Shown: piece by piece, positions 62,930 to 64,000 of the stretch
Layout: each line of letters opens with the position of its first letter
Position numbering within the stretch: position 1 is the stretch's first letter
Origin: Pseudonocardiaceae bacterium
GTDB taxonomy: Bacteria > Actinomycetota > Actinomycetes > Mycobacteriales > Pseudonocardiaceae
Assembly (NCBI GenBank): GCA_009377865.1
Contig: WHTH01000002.1
Coordinates: 1 to 64,000 of the forward strand
Direction: 5' to 3'
DNA: 64,000 nt
Program-made: the position numbers and the translations under genes
Notes under the pieces: model-generated
Told to the model about the DNA's origin: nothing
The model's input: the letters and a program-made list of their open reading frames with translations, nothing else
Database searches by the model: none

Positions 62930-63207
62930 AGCCGCACCGTAGCCGGGGTCACTGTCACGTCCGGGACCGTCATCGACACGGGGGACGAGAACCGCTGCTC
63001 GCGTTCGGCCAGCATCTCCTGCAGCAGTGACCAGCCGACGCACCCGGCGCAGGCCACCGCGGCGAGCACCACACTGATCCCAAGCCGCTTGAGGTTGTCC
63101 ATCGTCGCCCTTGCCCGCCGCTCCCGGCCCCACAGCAACGACTCGCGCATCCGGTTGCGGCGTACCGCCACCGATTCCAGTAGCTGCGCGTCGTACTCCC
63201 TGGCCAT
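62926..63207 (-). CDS. Small membrane protein upstream of eccD
   Basis: This 93-residue protein has a basic cytosolic N-terminus (ESVAVRRNRMRESLLWGRERRAR), one membrane helix (ISVVLAAVACAGCVGWSLL) and a short outer tail (MTVPDVTVTPATVRL). Similar short proteins precede eccD in other actinobacterial ESX loci. It could stabilise the membrane complex. No functional motif is seen. Confidence 0.75.
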   Translation of the reverse strand: MAREYDAQLLESVAVRRNRMRESLLWGRERRARATMDNLKRLGISVVLAAVACAGCVGWSLLQEMLAEREQRFSSPVSMTVPDVTVTPATVRL

Positions 63208-63315
63208 CGCCTGACCATGCTAGCCCTACCGGCGACTCGGTGACCTGCTCGGTGGCGCTGGTCGCGCGGCATCGTCCCCCCATTGCCGCGTGCTGTTACT
63301 CAGCTCGGCAGCGAA

Positions 63316-63477
63316 CTAGGAAGCGGCGCTCGCCGCCACCAGGAATCGGATGACCAGGTAGAACGGCAAGGCCAGCAGCACGAGCTGCCAGAACGGCCAG
63401 CCACCCGCACGGCGGCGGGCGATGAGCCAGATCACCGGCGGCCAGGATCCCAACCACCGCAACAGCGGCGCACTCAC
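63316..63477 (-). pseudogene. Short relative of the small membrane protein at 55.5 kb
   Basis: The GTG at 63477 opens a 53-residue frame (APLLRWLGSWPPVIWLIARRRAGGWPFWQLVLL...). From ARRRAGGWPFWQLVL to FYLVIRF it matches the last part of the 55460-55843 protein, and the DNA is also similar over about 75 bases. The Pro-rich region and first helices of that protein are missing, so it is probably a truncated duplicate. Both copies have the same direction and flank the eccC-eccD block. Confidence 0.5.
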
Positions 63478-63549
63478 CCTGACACTGAGAGTGCGAGGGT
63501 GCCGTCCACCCGCAGCGAGAGGGCGCCGTTCGAGCAGGCCGGTGACCCG

Positions 63550-63858
63550 TTACCTGCGCAAGGCGTTGCGAGCCGTCAGCACCAGCACCGCCACCGCACT
63601 GCCGACCATGCCGACGGCGGCGATCAATGCCACCGCGACGTCCGAGCCGGCTATCGAGGCGATGCCACCGGCCAGAAACAGCACCAGCACGGCAGTCGCT
63701 ACCGCGATCGCGGCACGGCGGTGCGCGACCAGCTCGTCCTGCAGCTCGTCAACCAGTTCCCTGACGATGCGCACGTCCTCGAACCCCCTCCTGCGGTCGG
63801 CTGCACCGAGTATGCGGTACGGCGAGGCACAATGATCCACGATGGTCACCATCGTCAC
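63550..63858 (-). CDS. Small two-helix membrane protein
   Basis: This frame of 102 residues has a cytosolic helix rich in charges (VRIVRELVDELQDELVAHRR) and two hydrophobic helices (AIAVATAVLVLFLAGGIASIA and VALIAAVGMVGSAVAVLVL) ending in a basic tail. The first 12 residues are less certain as a start. It is cytosol-facing with a membrane anchor. The function is unknown. It lies between the type VII block and the divergent gene at 63934. Confidence 0.6.
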   Translation of the reverse strand: MTMVTIVDHCASPYRILGAADRRRGFEDVRIVRELVDELQDELVAHRRAAIAVATAVLVLFLAGGIASIAGSDVAVALIAAVGMVGSAVAVLVLTARNALRR

Positions 63859-63920
63859 ACCGGCGGGTGCCGGCGGCTAGCTCCGTCACCCGCACGGCGG
63901 GACGGCCGACCGGGCGTCCC

Positions 63921-63926
63921 TATAAT
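63921..63926 (+). promoter_or_regulatory. Perfect TATAAT -10 for a leaderless gene
   Basis: TATAAT is rare in this GC-rich DNA. It stands eight bases before the GTG at 63934, with no Shine-Dalgarno sequence between, so a leaderless transcript is likely. No good -35 is visible. Confidence 0.55.
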
Positions 63927-63933
63927 CGTCGGG

Positions 63934-64000
63934 GTGACCGAGCAGGCTGACGACGAGGCGATGGCCGAGCTGGCAACCCGGTTGTTCGACATGGCCCGGG
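63934..64000 (+). CDS. Start of a gene, possibly ankyrin-repeat, cut by the window end
   Basis: The visible 22 residues (VTEQADDEAMAELATRLFDMAR) resemble the beginning of actinobacterial ankyrin-repeat proteins, whose first repeat typically follows an LFDMARAG-like helix. The window ends before a repeat can be seen, so the call rests on recollection of that start. The GTG start is supported by the -10 directly upstream. Confidence 0.4.
   Translation, partial: MTEQADDEAMAELATRLFDMAR

Overview
This window is high-GC actinobacterial DNA, most likely from a member of the Pseudonocardiales. The evidence is an EmbABC-type arabinosyltransferase, type VII secretion (ESX) genes, DtxR/IdeR-type iron boxes and an almost full-length match to mycobacterial FadE5. 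No rRNA, tRNA or CRISPR array was seen.

Layout. 0-1.4 kb: a decayed IS630-type transposase next to a membrane-protein fragment. 1.4-3.3 kb: a small cysteine-containing protein and a three-gene secretion locus (SipW-type signal peptidase, probable SipW-type substrate, Excalibur-domain protein). 3.5-18.7 kb: the most distinctive block. It holds a glycosyltransferase-oxidoreductase-phosphodiesterase operon, an opposing operon (Emb-like arabinosyltransferase, lipid-glycan flippase, glycosyltransferase), a fused UDP-glucuronate decarboxylase/UDP-galactopyranose-mutase-like protein, and a divergent FbpABC-type ferric importer. All three control regions identified in this block carry an iron-box-like sequence, which suggests an iron-starvation regulon that joins surface glycan assembly with iron uptake.

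18.7-32 kb: a decayed membrane glycosyltransferase, fadE5, a VanW protein, an S9 peptidase, an AAA ATPase, a SIMPL protein and the divergent fadA2/fabG4-htdX locus. A TACY(N)4RGTA motif occurs in pairs before fadE5 and between fadA2 and fabG4, so these beta-oxidation genes probably share a regulator. fabG4 and htdX are damaged, and the htdX relic is joined in frame to a NUDIX-NYN gene. 32-40 kb: a deleted and an intact BCCT transporter around an Hsp20 gene, then the branched-chain 2-oxoacid dehydrogenase E1alpha-E1beta-E2 operon. 40-46 kb: an antitoxin-like protein, a frameshifted coiled-coil protein, a ROK kinase, an LCP ligase, an AhpD-like enzyme and an AAA ATPase/TPR-membrane pair.

46.4-63.2 kb: a type VII secretion neighbourhood. 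It contains two WXG100-like proteins, a split DUF6177-like gene, a DUF6507-like protein, a 1006-residue polymorphic toxin with two toxin-like domains and a probable immunity gene, and the core genes eccC, a MinD-like ATPase, eccD and a small membrane partner. An endonuclease V gene and an ADP-ribosylglycohydrolase gene lie between the effector and core parts. The window ends in small membrane proteins and the start of a possible ankyrin-repeat gene.

At least seven genes carry frameshifts or deletions. This could be genuine decay or uncorrected indels in the assembly, and read data would separate the two. Family assignments were made by reading the sequence, without database searches.
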